A DNA stretch of 64,000 bases from Hyphomicrobiales bacterium (GCA_021775875.1 JAJFHA010000022.1:1-64000); one strand, 5' to 3'; numbered from the stretch's first letter, positions 1 through 9,312 are shown. Numbers and translations are program-made. Notes: generated by a model from the sequence alone, not told the origin.

Positions 1-33
1 ACTTCGAATTGCAGCAAAAACTGAAACCGCAAG

Positions 34-1389
34 GTGTCTAGAAAACGCGGGGCTATTCAAACATCACTGTATTTTGCCCTTCAGACACCAAAAGTATATC
101 GGCTCCCGACATTAGCTGTAATTAATTTTTCAGGCATCCGGGACAAGATTGCGGCCTCCAAAAAGAAGGGCATGTGGATGGGAGGGCCATCACCCCTCGG
201 ATATGATGCGATTAACAAGGCTCTCGTTATAGTCAAAGCGGAAGCAGAAACGGTCCGCCAATTGTTCAGGCTTTATCTGGAAACGGGAAGCGTCAGGATA
301 CTGAAACAGCAGGCCGATGAACTTGGCATAAAGACCAAGCACCGAACACAAAAAGACGGACGCATTCAGGGTGGCAAGCCCTTCTCTCGCGGCAATTTCT
401 ATCAGCTTCTCTCTAACCCACTTTATATCGGCAGAGTCCCTCATCATGGCAAAATTTACCCCGGACAACACAAAGCAATCGTCGATCAGGAATTATGGGA
501 TGACGTTCAAAATCTGATGGCGACAAATACACGGACTCGGATATCACCTACCAACATCAAATCGACCTGCATCTTGACTGGGCTTATCTATGATGAAACC
601 GGAGACCGGTTGTCCCCGTCCCACGCCATCAAAAACGGGGTTCGGTACCGGTATTACATCTCCAGCCGCTTGGTGCATGGAGAACGTAATGGCAAAGATG
701 GCTGGCGCATTCCTGCCGATCAGCTCGAGCGACCGGTCCTTGCCCTACTGGATGATCATTTTTCCGATCCGCTGAAACTGACAAATCTAATTGACACCAC
801 CGGATTTACACCCGCCATGCACCAGGAACTGATCATGGCAGCAAGCCGCCTCGCGCGGGAATTACAAAAAGTACGCCCGCATGAACAAAGGCAGACCCTC
901 TCCTCATTCGTCCAACGTATTGAACTTCATCCCAACCGAGTGATCCTTGAAATTGACGCCTCAAAACTAAGTTCCCTACTTATGCCAGGCCAACAAACGG
1001 ATGCAGATGATCCCCAAATCAGGAAAATTGAAATTGCTCACTGCCTCAGGAAACGGGGTGTTGAATCCAAACTTGTCATTGCATCTGACACCATGACCAC
1101 GCCCAACCCGGATATCACTCTCATTGCCGCAATCGCCAAAGCACATCTTTGGTTGGGTCAGCTTGCAGACGGAAAAGCATCTTCGATTGATGTCCTTGCT
1201 CAGCAGCAAAACGCAGATCGCAATGAGATCAGCAGGTTCCTGCCACTCGCCTATCTGGCGCCTGACATTATCAAGAAGATTGTTGAAGGCACCCAACCGG
1301 TAGGTCTGACGGTTCAGCGACTGCGCAACCTCCCCGCCCTGCCCTATTCCTGGAACGAGCAGCGCGTGCTTCTGGGACTCGCCAGCTAA
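34..1389 (+). CDS. Large serine recombinase missing its catalytic domain
   Basis: From about residue 35 (IRDKIAASKKKGMWMGG) the protein matches the Recombinase domain of large serine site-specific recombinases, followed by the zinc-ribbon-like segment (GVRYRYYIS near residue 210) and a C-terminal tail. The roughly 140-residue N-terminal resolvase domain with its catalytic serine is absent. An in-frame TGA lies at 22-24, so the frame can only open at the GTG at 34, and the first 34 residues do not look like recombinase. Intact family members integrate or excise phages and islands. This one is probably an inactive remnant of an element that once sat beside the tRNA at 1590. The break may continue left of the window, so a split gene is also possible. 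Confidence 0.75.
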   Translation: MSRKRGAIQTSLYFALQTPKVYRLPTLAVINFSGIRDKIAASKKKGMWMGGPSPLGYDAINKALVIVKAEAETVRQLFRLYLETGSVRILKQQADELGIKTKHRTQKDGRIQGGKPFSRGNFYQLLSNPLYIGRVPHHGKIYPGQHKAIVDQELWDDVQNLMATNTRTRISPTNIKSTCILTGLIYDETGDRLSPSHAIKNGVRYRYYISSRLVHGERNGKDGWRIPADQLERPVLALLDDHFSDPLKLTNLIDTTGFTPAMHQELIMAASRLARELQKVRPHEQRQTLSSFVQRIELHPNRVILEIDASKLSSLLMPGQQTDADDPQIRKIEIAHCLRKRGVESKLVIASDTMTTPNPDITLIAAIAKAHLWLGQLADGKASSIDVLAQQQNADRNEISRFLPLAYLAPDIIKKIVEGTQPVGLTVQRLRNLPALPYSWNEQRVLLGLAS

Positions 1390-1589
1390 CCTAGCAGTCC
1401 TCCACAATCATTCCGCCAAACGTCTGGTGGCCAAAAAGGGCCCACTGAGACGCACGGTCAATTGCGCCGGAAACAGGCCGTATTTGCCGTCTCTGCACCT
1501 GACAATACAACCCAATATCCGGCTAACCTCATGAGATGTCGGAGGGTTTCCTAACCACCGCAACAAACGCGTTTTGGGGGAAGACTGAA

Positions 1590-1666
1590 TGGTGGGCCCG
1601 GCAGGACTCGAACCTGCGACCAGACCGTTATGAGCGGCCGGCTCTAACCAACTGAGCTACAGGCCC
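1590..1666 (-). tRNA. tRNA with CAT anticodon (Ile2 or elongator Met)
   Basis: On the minus strand the sequence folds as a complete cloverleaf. The acceptor stem GGGCCTG pairs with CGGGCCC, the D arm holds AGCTCAGTTGGTTAGAGC, the anticodon loop is CTCATAA on a five-pair stem, the T arm holds GGTTCGAGTCC, and CCA is encoded. CAT can be elongator Met or lysidine-modified Ile2. The GGGCC acceptor start resembles isoleucine tRNAs, so I lean to Ile2 but cannot decide. A recombinase remnant ends 200 bp away, so the 3' end may have served as an attachment site. Confidence 0.93.
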
Positions 1667-1820
1667 GGCACGACCTTGTGGATCGGGCAGTTCCCTATAG
1701 CATGATCTGTGTGTAGCAAGGCAAGGCTAAATCTTTGTAATATTCATGCAGTGCGTGTCCCAATCTCGACGCATTTATGCGCGACTTGAGAACATGTGTC
1801 TTTTGATATGGAGTTGCCCG

Positions 1821-2582
1821 ATGTCCAGCTACCTGATTTCTGATCGCTCCCGTAGTTCCGTCCTTTCTTTATTCACGGCCTTCGCCCTTTCGCTGCTGAC
1901 TGTACTGGTTTCCAACCCGGTGCTGGCGGACGCTGATGAGCCGGGCACCATCAGCCTTGTGGGTGTTGGAGAAGTCAGCGCCCGGCCGGATATGGCGACC
2001 GTCGCCACCGGCGTTGTCAGCGAAGCCAAAACCGCGCGTGCCGCCTTGAGCGCCAACACCGCCGCCATGACCAGCGTTATCGAATGGTTGAAGGCGGCGG
2101 GGATTGAGGACCGGGATATCCAGACTTCTGGATTTTCGGTGCAGCCACGCTATACCCAGCCCGAGGTTAGGTCCGATGGCCAGCGCCCGCCCCCGGAACT
2201 GGTTGGTTATTCTGTCTCCAACCAGGTAACGATCCGGGTGCGCGATATTGCCATGCTCGGCGATATTCTGGACCATGTTGTGTCGCAAGGGTCTAACCGC
2301 ATCAACGGTGTCAGCTTCACATTTTCAGAACCTGAAAAATTGATGGATATCGCCCGCGCCAACGCCATGGCCGACGCCATTCGCCGCGCAAAATTATATA
2401 CCGAAGCGGCCGGGATTGGCCTTGGCCGGATCACCAATATTTCGGAAAATGGCGGCTACGTGCCTCAGCCCCAATATCGCGCACGCGCTGAAATGTCGAT
2501 GGTTTCAGCCCCGGTTCCCATGGAGGCTGGCGAACAGACCCTGAGCGTCAATCTCAGCGTTACCTGGGAACTGGATCAATAG
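1821..2582 (+). CDS. SIMPL-domain (DUF541) periplasmic protein
   Basis: A 253-residue exported protein with a signal peptide ending near ALA|DADEP. It then shows the SIMPL domain pattern: VGVGEVSARPDMATVATGV, a long helix-rich middle, VSNQVTIRVRD, and a C-terminal strand LSVNLSVTWELD. SIMPL proteins (E. coli YggE type) are periplasmic and are linked to oxidative stress tolerance, but their biochemical role is unsettled. An upstream in-frame ATG at 1746 exists. The ATG at 1821 is preferred because GGAG lies a few bases upstream and the signal peptide starts there. The stop overlaps the convergent gene at 2576 by a few bases. Confidence 0.85.
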   Translation: MSSYLISDRSRSSVLSLFTAFALSLLTVLVSNPVLADADEPGTISLVGVGEVSARPDMATVATGVVSEAKTARAALSANTAAMTSVIEWLKAAGIEDRDIQTSGFSVQPRYTQPEVRSDGQRPPPELVGYSVSNQVTIRVRDIAMLGDILDHVVSQGSNRINGVSFTFSEPEKLMDIARANAMADAIRRAKLYTEAAGIGLGRITNISENGGYVPQPQYRARAEMSMVSAPVPMEAGEQTLSVNLSVTWELDQ

Positions 2583-3037
2583 GTCTTTTTTGACAAGGGG
2601 TCACTTGACGGATTCTCGTCGAAATCATCGTTTTCCGGCGCCGCATCATCTGGTGCGGCGTCATTCCATGACGGATTTTCCGAGCGGGTTTCAGGCAATT
2701 CCGGCATCTGGTTGCGTGGCATTTGAGTGCGTGTCGACTGGCCTGCCGGTTGCCGGAACTCGTTCACGAAATCCTGAATCCGATCTGGCAGATTATTAAG
2801 ATAGCCGGTCGCGGCGGCTCCAAAAAACAGGATCATTATGATCCAGAGCACAAATTTGAGTGGGTTTCGCGAACCGCGTTCCGGGTCCAGATTAGCCTGC
2901 CCGACCGGTACCCCGTCAATGATAATTTCCTGATTTGAATCAACGGAAACGCGCTCATACCCATCGTCTGGTCTGGGCGGGCTGGCACCATCCATTTGTC
3001 CGCGATTGCGTATCAGCGTTAGCAGAGATTGTCTCAT
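2576..3037 (-). CDS. Hypothetical single-pass membrane protein
   Basis: A 153-residue protein of unknown function. Residues 60-80 form one strongly hydrophobic segment (KFVLWIIMILFFGAAATGYL). It is preceded by a polar N-terminal part with an acidic stretch and followed by a disordered-looking C-terminal region rich in Pro, Asn, Asp and Glu. Orientation is not obvious. A later start at 2995 (MDGASPP) is possible, since neither start has a strong ribosome binding site. It converges on the SIMPL gene with a 7-base overlap. Confidence 0.55.
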   Translation of the reverse strand: MRQSLLTLIRNRGQMDGASPPRPDDGYERVSVDSNQEIIIDGVPVGQANLDPERGSRNPLKFVLWIIMILFFGAAATGYLNNLPDRIQDFVNEFRQPAGQSTRTQMPRNQMPELPETRSENPSWNDAAPDDAAPENDDFDENPSSDPLSKKTY

Positions 3038-3131
3038 TGGGGTCAGGCTCCGGTATCAAGACGAAACGTCCTGCCAATTGAACATCAAGTCAATGAAGTA
3101 TACGGAAATTCTCATCCGGGCAAACTGCGCG

Positions 3132-3551
3132 TCACGCTCCCAGATGAAAGACTAGCTCGCGGTTATGCGGACGGCGGCGATGTTCAAACAGAAACAAACC
3201 CTGCCAGATGCCAAGCAGCATTTTTCCTGACGCGACGGGTATCGTGAGCGACGTTTGCGTCAGCGCCGCTTTGATATGTGCTGGCATATCGTCCGGCCCT
3301 TCCGATCTATGGCGCAGATATTCCATGGCCGGGTCGTCGGCATCCAGTACCAGACGTTTGAAAAATTCCAGTAGATCGGTTTGCACCTGCGGGTCGGCAT
3401 TTTCCTGAATAACCAGCGAGCAGGATGTGTGGCGCACAAAGACCGTCAACAGACCTTCATCAATGTTCGCAGCGCCGACAAAAGCGGCGGCCTCATCTGT
3501 AAATTCATAAAGGCCGGGGCCGTTGGTGGAAATCGTCTGAATAGTCTGCAT
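3132..3551 (-). CDS. YjbQ family protein (UPF0047)
   Basis: A 139-residue protein, the usual length for the YjbQ/UPF0047 family. Typical features are VFVRHTSCSLVIQENADP, a middle segment YLRHRSEGPDDMPAHIKA, and the C-terminal GTWQG-like motif (GIWQGLFLFEHRRRPHNRELVFHL, residues about 112-135). Conserved His and Glu residues probably bind a metal. Family members have weak thiamine-phosphate synthase activity, but the physiological role is unclear. Its start lies 3 bases after the stop of the HlyU-like gene on the same strand, so the two are probably co-transcribed. Confidence 0.88.
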   Translation of the reverse strand: MQTIQTISTNGPGLYEFTDEAAAFVGAANIDEGLLTVFVRHTSCSLVIQENADPQVQTDLLEFFKRLVLDADDPAMEYLRHRSEGPDDMPAHIKAALTQTSLTIPVASGKMLLGIWQGLFLFEHRRRPHNRELVFHLGA

Positions 3552-3554
3552 GGT

Positions 3555-3827
3555 CTACGAAAATATCCGCATCCCCTGCTCCTTGATAACCTGCTTGGCC
3601 TTGCGGAATGTCTGCTCAACGCAATCCTCCGATGCCGGAAACAAATCGGCGCGGATCAGCGTATGGGTTTTCATTTCGCCGGAAATCTCCCGCGAAATCT
3701 CACCGTGAAGGCGATATTGATCGCCCTCTTTTTGCGGCGTCGCCACGATTCTATAGCCTTCATGGGTAATTTCAGCAGCCGGAGCCTGCGCCCCGCCAAT
3801 GCCAAACATGCGTTTCAAAAAGCTCAT
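3555..3827 (-). CDS. HlyU family protein
   Basis: A 90-residue protein starting MSFLKRMFG, with the compact HlyU-family pattern (HEGYRIVATPQKEGDQYRL, then TLIRADLFPASEDCVEQTF and a short amphipathic C-terminus). Proteins of this Pfam family include the Vibrio HlyU transcriptional activator, but the alphaproteobacterial members are short and functionally uncharacterised. This one shows no clear helix-turn-helix, so calling it a regulator would be inference. It leads a two-gene unit with the YjbQ gene. Confidence 0.78.
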   Translation of the reverse strand: MSFLKRMFGIGGAQAPAAEITHEGYRIVATPQKEGDQYRLHGEISREISGEMKTHTLIRADLFPASEDCVEQTFRKAKQVIKEQGMRIFS

Positions 3828-3921
3828 TTCGCCTCCAGAACAGTCTCGCTAAATTCCAGCATATCGCGATAAACCGAAAACCGCGACCGGAAAGGCCGGG
3901 CCAGTCCCTATTCAACAAAAC

Positions 3922-4056
3922 CGTCATTCCGGCGCAAGCCGGAATCCAGAGCAAAAGTGCCACACAAAATTCACTAAAGACTGGATCCCGGATCGCGCAG
4001 CGGATTTACACTTGGGCATACCATCCATCCGGGCCGCTGCTTGTCCGGGATGACGT
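3922..4056. repeat. Dispersed palindromic repeats (two families)
   Basis: A 28-bp palindrome (3922-3949, core TTCCGGCGCAAGCCGGAA) is followed by a longer unit (3981-4056). The longer unit begins CTGGATCCCGGATCGCGCAG and ends GCTTGTCCGGGATGACG. Copies of both occur about 34 kb away, at 38233-38834. The long unit here is in inverted orientation relative to its copy at 38701-38775. Both share end motifs (CGTCAT at one end, ATCCAG at the other). They look like REP-type or small non-autonomous elements in intergenic DNA. Confidence 0.8.
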
Positions 4057-4076
4057 GACAACTGGTCGGGCCAGCC

Positions 4077-4430
4077 TCAAAAATAATCCAAAGTTAAGTC
4101 TGTTTGATACCAACCTGATTTGCACAAACCAAGTTGAACAGCAGCCGCTTCGGATATATCTGCCGCAATCATTCGCGGCCCTCGATAGCCATTCAATGAA
4201 TTATTTGATGACTCCAATTTTAGTTCAGAATCTTGGTTTTCGATAAATTGCCACTCCGATATTTGACTGACAAATGCCGAAGTATCGAAATACTTTTCGA
4301 TGCCTCCTAAAAGAGGTTCGTTACCTTCAAATATTTTTACGAGCCGTAATTGCATTTCAAATATCTCTGATTTCTCCAGCATAAAAATAATTTGTAAAAA
4401 ATATAGAGTGAGAACCGATCTTGCTACCAA
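4077..4430 (-). CDS. Doubtful small hypothetical ORF
   Basis: An AT-rich open frame of up to 117 codons between the palindromic repeats and the rpoD tail remnant. The product contains a short hydrophobic start and then a mixed polar sequence with no motif I recognise. There is no convincing ribosome binding site for the first ATG or for the internal ATGs at about 4382. Its base composition differs by eye from the housekeeping genes around it. It could be a foreign gene or a chance frame in decayed DNA. Confidence 0.3.
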   Translation of the reverse strand: MVARSVLTLYFLQIIFMLEKSEIFEMQLRLVKIFEGNEPLLGGIEKYFDTSAFVSQISEWQFIENQDSELKLESSNNSLNGYRGPRMIAADISEAAAVQLGLCKSGWYQTDLTLDYF

Positions 4431-4777
4431 GTATAGACGAAAGCAATCACTGCTTTCGGACTCTGCCTTAAACCTCGGCTCCCCATATTATACTCGGCAC
4501 TATCCAGTGCCAAAGAGCTCTTAGAAACTAGCATTTCTAAAACCAAAGTCCGTCTATTTGGTATTCCAAATCTTTCTGACGGACCAACGTATTAATATGT
4601 TAACTCAATTCTACCCCTGTGGCTTAAGAACCGCCAATGCTAGTTAGCGAACAAGTTCGGGGAATTCAAAAATTTGGCCATATTTGCCTCCTTTTAGAAT
4701 CGCTTTTCAGCTTAGGAACAAAACAAGCACAAAAATCGTGTTTCCGCAAGTAAGGGACCGAATAATCCACACGCCAA
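4431..4777. other. Gene-free AT-rich stretch
   Basis: About 350 bases with stops in all frames. I see no coding pattern, tRNA or clear terminator. It separates the doubtful ORF from the rpoD 3' remnant and looks like decayed or foreign DNA. Confidence 0.5.
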
Positions 4778-4873
4778 TTATCCGAAAAAACTTCGCAGCT
4801 TCCATGATCGGCTCGAATGCTTCAGCTTGCGCAGCGCCTTGGCTTCAATCTGCCTAATGCGTTCGCGGGTAAC
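4778..4873 (-). pseudogene. Displaced copy of the rpoD 3' end
   Basis: On the minus strand this 96-bp segment translates in frame to [19 protein letters not shown], then about a dozen divergent residues and a stop. That is the sigma region 4.2 recognition helix and tail of RpoD. The real rpoD 3' end at 5191-5289 carries the same 19 residues and a closely similar tail. The two copies are nearly identical in the first two-thirds at the DNA level and diverge in the last codons. Homology stops exactly at the Val codon, so there is no start and no upstream sigma sequence. The copy lies on the same strand as rpoD, with one small gene between them. Confidence 0.85.
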
Positions 4874-4891
4874 CAAAACCAGTGTCCGCGT

Positions 4892-5095
4892 CTAACGCGA
4901 GCGGGAAACATTGCGCCGCATGCCTGCAGTCGATTTGATCTGCGCGCCGGAGCTCATTTTGCCCCGCCCGTTGTCATTGGGGTCATGGTATCCGGTCTGC
5001 TGGGCGGCGTCTGGCCTGTCATCCTTTTTATTAGGATTTGCTGCCTTGGCCTGCGCTCTTGCTTTCGCCCGGGTCCGGGCTCTTGCCTTGGTCAT
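4892..5095 (-). CDS. Small highly basic protein downstream of rpoD
   Basis: A 67-residue protein beginning MTKARARTRAKARAQAKAAN and ending NVSRSR. The N-terminal third is an Arg/Lys/Ala helix. The middle is Asp/Asn/Pro-rich and the end is basic again. The start at 5095 is chosen because AAGAGGTG lies 5 bases upstream; an in-frame start further up lacks such a site. I recall similar short basic proteins in alphaproteobacteria, without known function. Nucleic-acid binding would be a guess from charge. It sits between rpoD and the displaced rpoD tail. Confidence 0.7.
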   Translation of the reverse strand: MTKARARTRAKARAQAKAANPNKKDDRPDAAQQTGYHDPNDNGRGKMSSGAQIKSTAGMRRNVSRSR

Positions 5096-5190
5096 GTGAA
5101 CACCTCTTACTGGTTGGCCTCTAGAGACTAAAACGCAAACGCAGTGATACAAAACGACCAGAAAGATATAGCAGCCGTATATCCAAAGCC

Positions 5191-7275
5191 CTAATTATCC
5201 AGGAAACTCCGCAGCTTCCGGCTCCGGCTCGGATGCTTCAGCTTGCGCAGCGCCTTGGCTTCGATCTGGCGGATGCGTTCGCGGGTTACCGAGAATTGCT
5301 GGCCGACTTCTTCGAGCGTGTGGTCCGTATTCATACCGATGCCGAAGCGCATACGGAGCACACGTTCTTCGCGCGGGGTCAGGCTTGCGAGAACCCGCGT
5401 TGTGGTTTCGCGCAGGTTCGCCTGAATAGCCGCGTCGATGGGGAGGATCGCGTTTTTATCCTCGATGAAATCACCAAGCTGGCTGTCTTCTTCGTCCCCG
5501 ATCGGGGTCTCAAGCGAAATTGGCTCCTTGGCAATTTTCAGAACCTTGCGCACTTTCTCAAGCGGCATAACAAGCTTTTCCGCCAGCTCTTCCGGTGTCG
5601 GCTCACGGCCAATTTCGTGCAGCATCTGGCGGCTGGTACGAACGATTTTGTTGATCGTCTCGATCATGTGAACCGGGATACGGATGGTACGGGCCTGGTC
5701 CGCGATGGACCGCGTAATGGCCTGCCTGATCCACCATGTGGCGTAGGTCGAGAATTTATAGCCCCGGCGATATTCAAACTTGTCGACCGCTTTCATCAGG
5801 CCAATATTGCCTTCCTGAATCAGATCGAGGAATTGCAGGCCCCGGTTGGTGTATTTCTTGGCGATTGAAATAACCAGCCGCAGATTGGCTTCGACCATTT
5901 CCTTCTTGGCGATGGCCGCTTCGCGCTCGCCCTTCTGGACCATATGGACGATGCGGCGAAACTCGGTAATTTCAAGCCCGGTCTCGGCAGCAAGTTCGTG
6001 AATATTGCTACGGATTTCTTTCGTCGTATCACGCTCGTTGGAAATGAATTTCTTCCAACCCGGACGCACCAAACGGCCAACCCGGCGGATCCAGTTCGGG
6101 TCCAGCTCGTTGCCCTGATATTCTTCAAGAAAATCTTCGCGCTTCACACCATGAGAATCAGCGAGGCGCAGTAACCTGCCTTCAAAACTGATCAGGCGGC
6201 GGTTGATCTGGTAAAGCTGATCGACAAGGGCCTCGATCCGGTTATTGTTGAGCGCCAGGCTCTTCACATCAACGACGATTTCTTCCTTGAGCTTGGTGTA
6301 ACGGCGCTCCTGGCTCGGTGACAGGGCAGCGTTTTTCAGCTTTTTCTCAACAAGCTGATCCTGCAAACGGCGCAGCTTTTTATAATTATTTGCAACCTGG
6401 TCAAAGGTTTCAACGACTTGCGGCTTCAGCTCTTCTTCCATCGCGGAAAGCGAGAGGCTGTTCTCCATCTCGTCATCTTCTTCATCATCATCGTCGTCAT
6501 CATTCTCAGATGTTTGATCGGACCCGTCTTCCGAATTTTGCGCTGTCCTTGGCTTCATTTTTTCAGCCAAAGCCGCCTGAGCCGGGTTTTGCCGGCCTGG
6601 AATTACATGACCGCCTTTTTTGGCTTGCGCGGCTTCATTCTCCAGAGCTTTCTGGGAATGGTCCACCTGCTTGGCATCCGGGCCCGCATAGGTGGCTTCA
6701 AGATCAATCACGTCGCGAAGCAGGATGCGGCCTTCATTCAGCTCGTCCCGCCAGATGATAATCGCCTGGAAGGTTAGCGGGCTTTCGCACAGCCCGGCAA
6801 TCATGGCTTCGCGGCCAGCTTCGATCCGTTTGGCGATAGCGATTTCGCCTTCGCGGGACAGCAATTCGACCGTGCCCATTTCACGCAAATACATACGCAC
6901 CGGATCGTCGGTCCGGTCGCCTGCGGTAGAGCCGGTCCCGGCCTTGGCTACAGCTTTGGAGCCGGTGGTTGCCAAGGCACTCCCGGTTTCTTTTTCCGTG
7001 CCAGTCTCAGATTTCCCGTCAGCTTCTTCAGCGTCATCAGATTCAACGACATTGATGCCCATATTGCTCAACATCGCCATCGTATCTTCGATCTGCTCGG
7101 AGCTGACTTCCTGGGGTGGTAAAACAGAGTTGAGCGCTTCATAGGTGACATAGCCACGCTTGCGCGCGTCTTTGATCATCTTTTTTACTGCAGCATCAGA
7201 AAGATCCAGTACCGGACCGTCCTGGCCCTCACCGGGTGCTTGTTGCGCAGACTGTTTTCTAGCTTCCATCGCCAT
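5191..7275 (-). CDS. rpoD: RNA polymerase primary sigma factor RpoD
   Basis: A 694-residue housekeeping sigma-70. Region 1.1 lies at the N-terminus ([20 protein letters not shown]). The non-conserved region holds a very acidic run (about residues 245-270), and region 1.2 follows the Ala/Gly-rich linker ([11 protein letters not shown]). Regions 2.1-2.4 contain [40 protein letters not shown] and [13 protein letters not shown], and region 4.2 ends [19 protein letters not shown]. It directs RNA polymerase to -35/-10 promoters. It is downstream of dnaG on the same strand, as in many proteobacteria. A 3'-end duplicate lies at 4778. Confidence 0.98.
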   Translation of the reverse strand: MAMEARKQSAQQAPGEGQDGPVLDLSDAAVKKMIKDARKRGYVTYEALNSVLPPQEVSSEQIEDTMAMLSNMGINVVESDDAEEADGKSETGTEKETGSALATTGSKAVAKAGTGSTAGDRTDDPVRMYLREMGTVELLSREGEIAIAKRIEAGREAMIAGLCESPLTFQAIIIWRDELNEGRILLRDVIDLEATYAGPDAKQVDHSQKALENEAAQAKKGGHVIPGRQNPAQAALAEKMKPRTAQNSEDGSDQTSENDDDDDDEEDDEMENSLSLSAMEEELKPQVVETFDQVANNYKKLRRLQDQLVEKKLKNAALSPSQERRYTKLKEEIVVDVKSLALNNNRIEALVDQLYQINRRLISFEGRLLRLADSHGVKREDFLEEYQGNELDPNWIRRVGRLVRPGWKKFISNERDTTKEIRSNIHELAAETGLEITEFRRIVHMVQKGEREAAIAKKEMVEANLRLVISIAKKYTNRGLQFLDLIQEGNIGLMKAVDKFEYRRGYKFSTYATWWIRQAITRSIADQARTIRIPVHMIETINKIVRTSRQMLHEIGREPTPEELAEKLVMPLEKVRKVLKIAKEPISLETPIGDEEDSQLGDFIEDKNAILPIDAAIQANLRETTTRVLASLTPREERVLRMRFGIGMNTDHTLEEVGQQFSVTRERIRQIEAKALRKLKHPSRSRKLRSFLDN

Positions 7276-7434
7276 GTATTAGCCTTGTTTGCTTTGCCTG
7301 GCAGCTTCTGCTGCTGGACGTCTTCGTATCTGCCGGTTTCAAAACCGAATCACGCCGCATGTCGGCGCTTTGGTACAAAGACTTAAAACCTGTATATTAA
7401 ACCTGCATTAACTGCGTTAACGGCCGCCAACCAA

Positions 7435-9312
7435 TTAAACCACATCCTGCGGCTCATCGCTCAACATCTCAACGCTTTCAACATTTTGAAGCTGTGCCTG
7501 GATATCACGTAACCGGTCCAGACTTTCCTCGCTATCCTCTTCGGCCAGCGCTCTTTCAGCTTCCAGTAACTCCTTATGTAGCGTCAACGTCTTATTGTGC
7601 AAGAAGATCGCCTGTCTCAATCCTGCTTCAGCACCCGCAATTGACGCAGAAGAAAGCGCAAATCCGGTGCGCGCATGCTCCACAATTTTCTTCAAATCGT
7701 TAAGAAGCTCGCCAAACCTGCGGTTTTCCAACTCTTTGAAGACAATATCCCTGTCAAGTATATCAAACTGTGAAGCGATGTCTAAAAGGCCTGCACGCAA
7801 AGAGTCAAGCCGCTGGTTGGCAAGATCCAGTCTGGCGATTTCCTCCAGGAACATTTCGATCAATTCCGGATGGTTCGCCAGAGCCATCAAAATGGCAGCT
7901 TCACGATGGGCGATTCGCGACCCCGCACCTGCAAGAAGCGCGTTTCCACGCAACATTGAAGGCTGTCTTATCTGCCTCTTTGAATATTGCCCGCGACCGC
8001 CTCTGGCTCCATAATTCTGCTTACCCTGAGCCCTGCCGGTTTCCTGCCCCCATAATTTGCTCAATCTGTCAGCAATCGCATGGCCATAATGGCGGCGCAC
8101 ACCGGGGTCGGATATTTCCCGCACAATATTGCGCAACCGGTCTTCAAATGCCGCTCTTCGCTCAGGGATATTCAAATTCTGGTCGCTAACCTCGCGACGC
8201 CATAAAATATCAATCAGAGCGTCAGCACGCTGCAACACCGCCTCAATCGCGCCCGGCCCTTCATCACGGATCAGATCATCCGGGTCCTGCCCTTCGGGCA
8301 AAGCCGCAAACCGCATGCTCTTGCCGGGCTCCAGGCGGGGCAGCGCGAGATCAATTGCCCGGTAAGCAGCCTTGATCCCGGCCCGGTCACCATCAAAACA
8401 AAGGATCGGCTCGTCCGCCATGCGCCATAAAAGCCGCAACTGGTCCTCGGTCAGGGCCGTTCCAAGCGGTGCAACCACATTGTGATACCCGGCCAAAGCC
8501 ATGGCGACCACGTCCATATAGCCCTCAACTACGACCACGGTCCCTTTGTCATGGGCAGTCTGGCGTGCAGTCTTGCCATTATACAGCAAAGCCCCCTTGT
8601 GAAATAACGGGGTCTCCGGCGAATTCAGATATTTGGCTGGCACATCTTCTTGCAAAGCGCGACCGCCAAAGCCAACGACGCGACCGCGCAAATCAGCGAT
8701 CGGGAACATTACCCGGTCGCGAAACCGGTCATAGGAAACAGGGATATCGTCACCGGAAATAACAAGCCCGACCTTGGCCATGTCGTCAGCAGAAACGCCT
8801 TGATCCGCCAGATAGTTTTTCAACTCATGACGCCCCGGCGGGGCATAGCCGATCCGAAACGTTTGCAAAGCACGGTCGGAAATACCGCGGTCAGACAGAT
8901 ATCCCCGCGCGCCTGCACCACCTGTTGCCTGAAGCCGGGCCTCGAAATATTTCGCAGCCAATTCCATAATTTCGTGGAGGCCCTGATATTCCTTCGCCCG
9001 CTGCGCCTCTTGCGGATCAGCTTTCGGCAAATCCAGACCGGCGTCGGCGGCAAGCCGCTCAACAGTCTCGGTAAAGGACAGACCCTGGGTTTCCATCAGG
9101 AAACCGAAAATATCGCCGTGATTGCCGCTGGAAAAGCAGTGATAAAATCCCTTCTGGTCATTCACCGTAAATGAGGGGGTTTTTTCCGGGTTGAATGGAC
9201 TAAGCCCGACAAATTCGCGGCCACGACGCTGGAGTTTGACCGAGCGCCCGACCACGTCGGATACGGAAAGCCGTGCCCTGATCTCATCCAAAAATTGTGG
9301 CGAATAACGCAT
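7435..9312 (-). CDS. dnaG: DNA primase DnaG
   Basis: A 625-residue replicative primase. The N-terminal zinc-finger-like region (residues 32-75) precedes the TOPRIM catalytic core (VVVVEGYMDVVAMALAGYHN, then LCFDGDRAGIKAA) and a C-terminal helicase-interaction domain. The start at 9312 (MRYSPQFLDEIRARL) matches family starts; the open frame runs further upstream but without similarity. The usual zinc ligands C-H-C-C appear as S38, N41, C59 and S62 (GLSPFNPEKTPSF, FYHCFSSGNHGD), so zinc binding is doubtful. I recall the same substitution in other alphaproteobacterial primases. Forms the yqeY-dnaG-rpoD cluster. Confidence 0.97.
   Translation of the reverse strand: MRYSPQFLDEIRARLSVSDVVGRSVKLQRRGREFVGLSPFNPEKTPSFTVNDQKGFYHCFSSGNHGDIFGFLMETQGLSFTETVERLAADAGLDLPKADPQEAQRAKEYQGLHEIMELAAKYFEARLQATGGAGARGYLSDRGISDRALQTFRIGYAPPGRHELKNYLADQGVSADDMAKVGLVISGDDIPVSYDRFRDRVMFPIADLRGRVVGFGGRALQEDVPAKYLNSPETPLFHKGALLYNGKTARQTAHDKGTVVVVEGYMDVVAMALAGYHNVVAPLGTALTEDQLRLLWRMADEPILCFDGDRAGIKAAYRAIDLALPRLEPGKSMRFAALPEGQDPDDLIRDEGPGAIEAVLQRADALIDILWRREVSDQNLNIPERRAAFEDRLRNIVREISDPGVRRHYGHAIADRLSKLWGQETGRAQGKQNYGARGGRGQYSKRQIRQPSMLRGNALLAGAGSRIAHREAAILMALANHPELIEMFLEEIARLDLANQRLDSLRAGLLDIASQFDILDRDIVFKELENRRFGELLNDLKKIVEHARTGFALSSASIAGAEAGLRQAIFLHNKTLTLHKELLEAERALAEEDSEESLDRLRDIQAQLQNVESVEMLSDEPQDVV

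Noticed and set aside
4817-5131. Plus-strand open frame of 104 codons
   Set aside because: Its first part is the antisense of the rpoD tail remnant and the rest is antisense to the small basic gene; it mirrors another antisense frame over rpoD itself.
5233-5868. 211-codon plus-strand frame over rpoD
   Set aside because: It is antisense to well-conserved sigma regions 2-4 and has no family match; a codon-bias shadow.
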